Shown here: one piece after another, positions 7,182 through 7,482 of the stretch
Layout of the letters: each line of letters opens with the position of its first letter
Position numbering within the stretch: the first letter of the stretch is position 1
Assembly: GCA_902796115.1 (NCBI GenBank)
Contig: CADBNX010000069.1
Coordinates: 1-7,482 of the forward strand
Reading direction: 5' to 3'
DNA: 7,482 bases
Origin: an uncultured Eubacteriales bacterium
GTDB lineage: Bacteria; Bacillota; Clostridia; Christensenellales; Aristaeellaceae
The notes under the pieces: model-generated
Database searches by the model: none
Told to the model about the DNA's origin: nothing
The model's input: only the letters and a program-made list of their open reading frames with translations
Translations under genes and position numbers: made by a program

Positions 7182-7210
7182 ATACTACATGATTATTCAT
7201 CATTTGTCAA
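7182..7210 (-). promoter_or_regulatory. Predicted sigma-A/sigma-70 promoter of the arginine operon
   Basis: The minus strand has a perfect -35 TTGACA (7205-7210), a 17-bp spacer and a -10 TAGTAT (7182-7187; four of six consensus bases). Transcription would start near 7175, leaving a leader of about 24 nt that carries only the ribosome site. The promoter is embedded in the ARG boxes, which fits a repressible biosynthetic operon. A second, overlapping pair also exists: TTGAAA (7216-7221), 18 bp, AATAAT (7192-7197). Confidence 0.8.
7184..7201 (-). promoter_or_regulatory. ARG box 1 (predicted ArgR/AhrC operator), over the -10 and spacer
   Basis: The 14-bp core TGAATAATCATGTA (7186-7199) matches the operator pattern TGAAT-N4-ATTCA at 8 of 10 positions, with one perfect half-site. 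It covers most of the -10 hexamer and the adjoining spacer, so a bound repressor would exclude RNA polymerase. No argR/ahrC gene is in the window; binding is inferred. Confidence 0.7.
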
Positions 7211-7232
7211 GCCCTTTTCAAAACTTTTTTCG
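7211..7232 (-). promoter_or_regulatory. A/T-tract upstream of the -35, possible UP element
   Basis: On the minus strand GAAAAAAGTTTTGAAAA sits just upstream of TTGACA, separated by GGGC. Alternating A- and T-runs at this distance resemble the UP element that contacts the alpha subunit C-terminal domains of RNA polymerase. This is a composition-based call only. Confidence 0.4.
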
Positions 7233-7277
7233 GCAGTTTGTCTCTCATTCCCCACAGTATCCCCCATAACCATGAAT

Positions 7278-7314
7278 GTCCGCACAGTTCCTGTCATGAA
7301 GGAACTGTGCGGAC
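7278..7314. repeat. Perfect 15-bp inverted repeat (strong hairpin, not a canonical terminator)
   Basis: GTCCGCACAGTTCCT (7278-7292) and its exact reverse complement (7300-7314) flank a 7-base loop that contains TCATGA. RNA from either strand would form a very stable stem. Neither strand has a T-run after the stem: the plus strand continues CGAAAAAGAAAA and the minus strand ATTCATGG. On the minus strand a T-rich stretch instead precedes it. It lies between the upstream gene's stop and the arg promoter, so it may still end or protect the upstream transcript. It could also be a dispersed palindromic repeat or a regulator site. Confidence 0.75.
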
Positions 7315-7364
7315 CGAAAAAGAAAATTCATGCAGATACGTTCCGACAGCCGCCGGAAGCGTGC

Positions 7365-7380
7365 CCGGCCGTCCGGCCGG
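7365..7380. repeat. Short G+C-rich inverted repeat
   Basis: CCGGCC / GGCCGG with a 4-base loop. It lies 17 bases beyond the stop codon of the minus-strand gene at the right edge. A 6-bp all-G+C stem could form, but no T-run follows on either strand, so it is not called as a terminator. Confidence 0.4.
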
Positions 7381-7396
7381 TTGAAAAAGGCATCGC

Positions 7397-7482
7397 TCAT
7401 TTGCCGAGCGCTTCAAGGATCCCCCCGAGCAGATCGTCAAACTTCTCAAACGCGGGCAGATCGGGATTGTCCCGTATGATGG
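7397..7482 (-). CDS. C-terminal end of an unidentified protein (truncated by window edge)
   Basis: The last 27 codons of a minus-strand reading frame that enters from the right edge and stops with TGA at 7397-7399. The visible residues include RDNPDLPAFEKFDDLL and the final GGILEALGK. The pattern of leucine, phenylalanine and acidic residues reads like an amphipathic helix at the end of a soluble protein, and third positions are G/C-rich as in the arg genes. I do not recognise the family. The tail does not look like the end of ArgH or ArgR as I recall them. It is oriented with the arg operon but separated from it by a promoter and a hairpin, so it is probably a separate transcription unit. 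Confidence 0.5.
   Translation of the reverse strand, partial: IIRDNPDLPAFEKFDDLLGGILEALGK

Larger units (their letters stand above)
7152..7396. other. Intergenic regulatory region upstream of argG
   Basis: About 245 bases without a convincing gene. From the argG side it holds the ribosome site, two ARG boxes, the promoter, an A/T tract (7211-7232), a stretch with no recognised signal (7233-7277), the perfect 15-bp hairpin (7278-7314), a T/A-rich segment (about 7315-7330), and a G+C-rich part with the short palindrome (7365-7380). The half next to argG is clearly richer in A+T than the rest of the window, as expected for a promoter. I see no T-box, riboswitch or leader peptide. Confidence 0.7.

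Noticed and set aside
7158..7260. T-box or other leader riboswitch for arginine control
   Set aside because: The predicted leader is only about 24 nt and no T-box sequence or specifier hairpin was seen; ARG boxes explain regulation.
7278..7314. Calling the 15-bp hairpin an intrinsic terminator
   Set aside because: Neither strand has a T-run after the stem, so it was recorded as an inverted repeat instead.
7317..7334. A possible third ARG box (minus strand TGAATTTTCTTTTT)
   Set aside because: Only one half-site fits (7/10 overall), it is over 100 bases upstream of the promoter, and such A/T-rich matches arise easily.
7272..7482. Plus-strand frame open from the ATG at 7272 to the window edge (about 70 codons)
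   Set aside because: No ribosome site before the ATG. It runs through the hairpin and then antisense to the better-looking C-terminal tail, and its translation is Pro/Ser/Arg-rich without a domain.

Overview
The window is almost entirely one minus-strand arginine-biosynthesis operon. In transcription order it reads argG, argC, argJ, argB, argD, argF and carA, and carA runs off the left edge. The genes are packed with 1-14 nt overlaps or gaps of 2-17 nt. The only substantial non-coding stretch is about 245 bases upstream of argG (7152-7396). It holds the operon promoter, two tandem matches to the ArgR/AhrC operator (ARG box), and a perfect 15-bp inverted repeat. At the right edge, a 27-residue C-terminal tail of another minus-strand protein enters the window.

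Together the enzymes cover most of the route from glutamate to argininosuccinate. ArgJ moves the acetyl group between N-acetylornithine and glutamate (cyclic pathway). ArgB phosphorylates N-acetylglutamate, ArgC reduces it, and ArgD transaminates it to N-acetylornithine, which ArgJ deacetylates to ornithine. ArgF carbamoylates ornithine to citrulline using carbamoyl phosphate from the CarA/CarB synthase. ArgG joins citrulline to aspartate. The last enzyme, argininosuccinate lyase (argH), is not in the window, and neither is carB, which is expected just left of position 1. ArgB carries the N-terminal helix and C-terminal signature of arginine-inhibited kinases, which fits feedback control at that step in a cyclic pathway.

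The organism looks like a G+C-rich member of the Bacillota, probably class Clostridia. This is inferred from strong GGGAGG-type ribosome sites, an ornithine carbamoyltransferase that looks ArcB-like, the ArgJ-based operon with carA, and a Gram-positive-like sigma-A promoter with ARG boxes. The taxonomic call is tentative. The ArgC is the shorter 'type 2' form rather than the roughly 345-residue form of Bacillus, which is the most distinctive gene-level feature.

I found no mobile element, CRISPR array, tRNA, rRNA or new defence-like system. The long plus-strand open frames opposite the arg genes are best explained as shadows of G+C-rich coding sequence. The parts that most deserve a second look are the regulatory region (7163-7314) and the type 2 ArgC.
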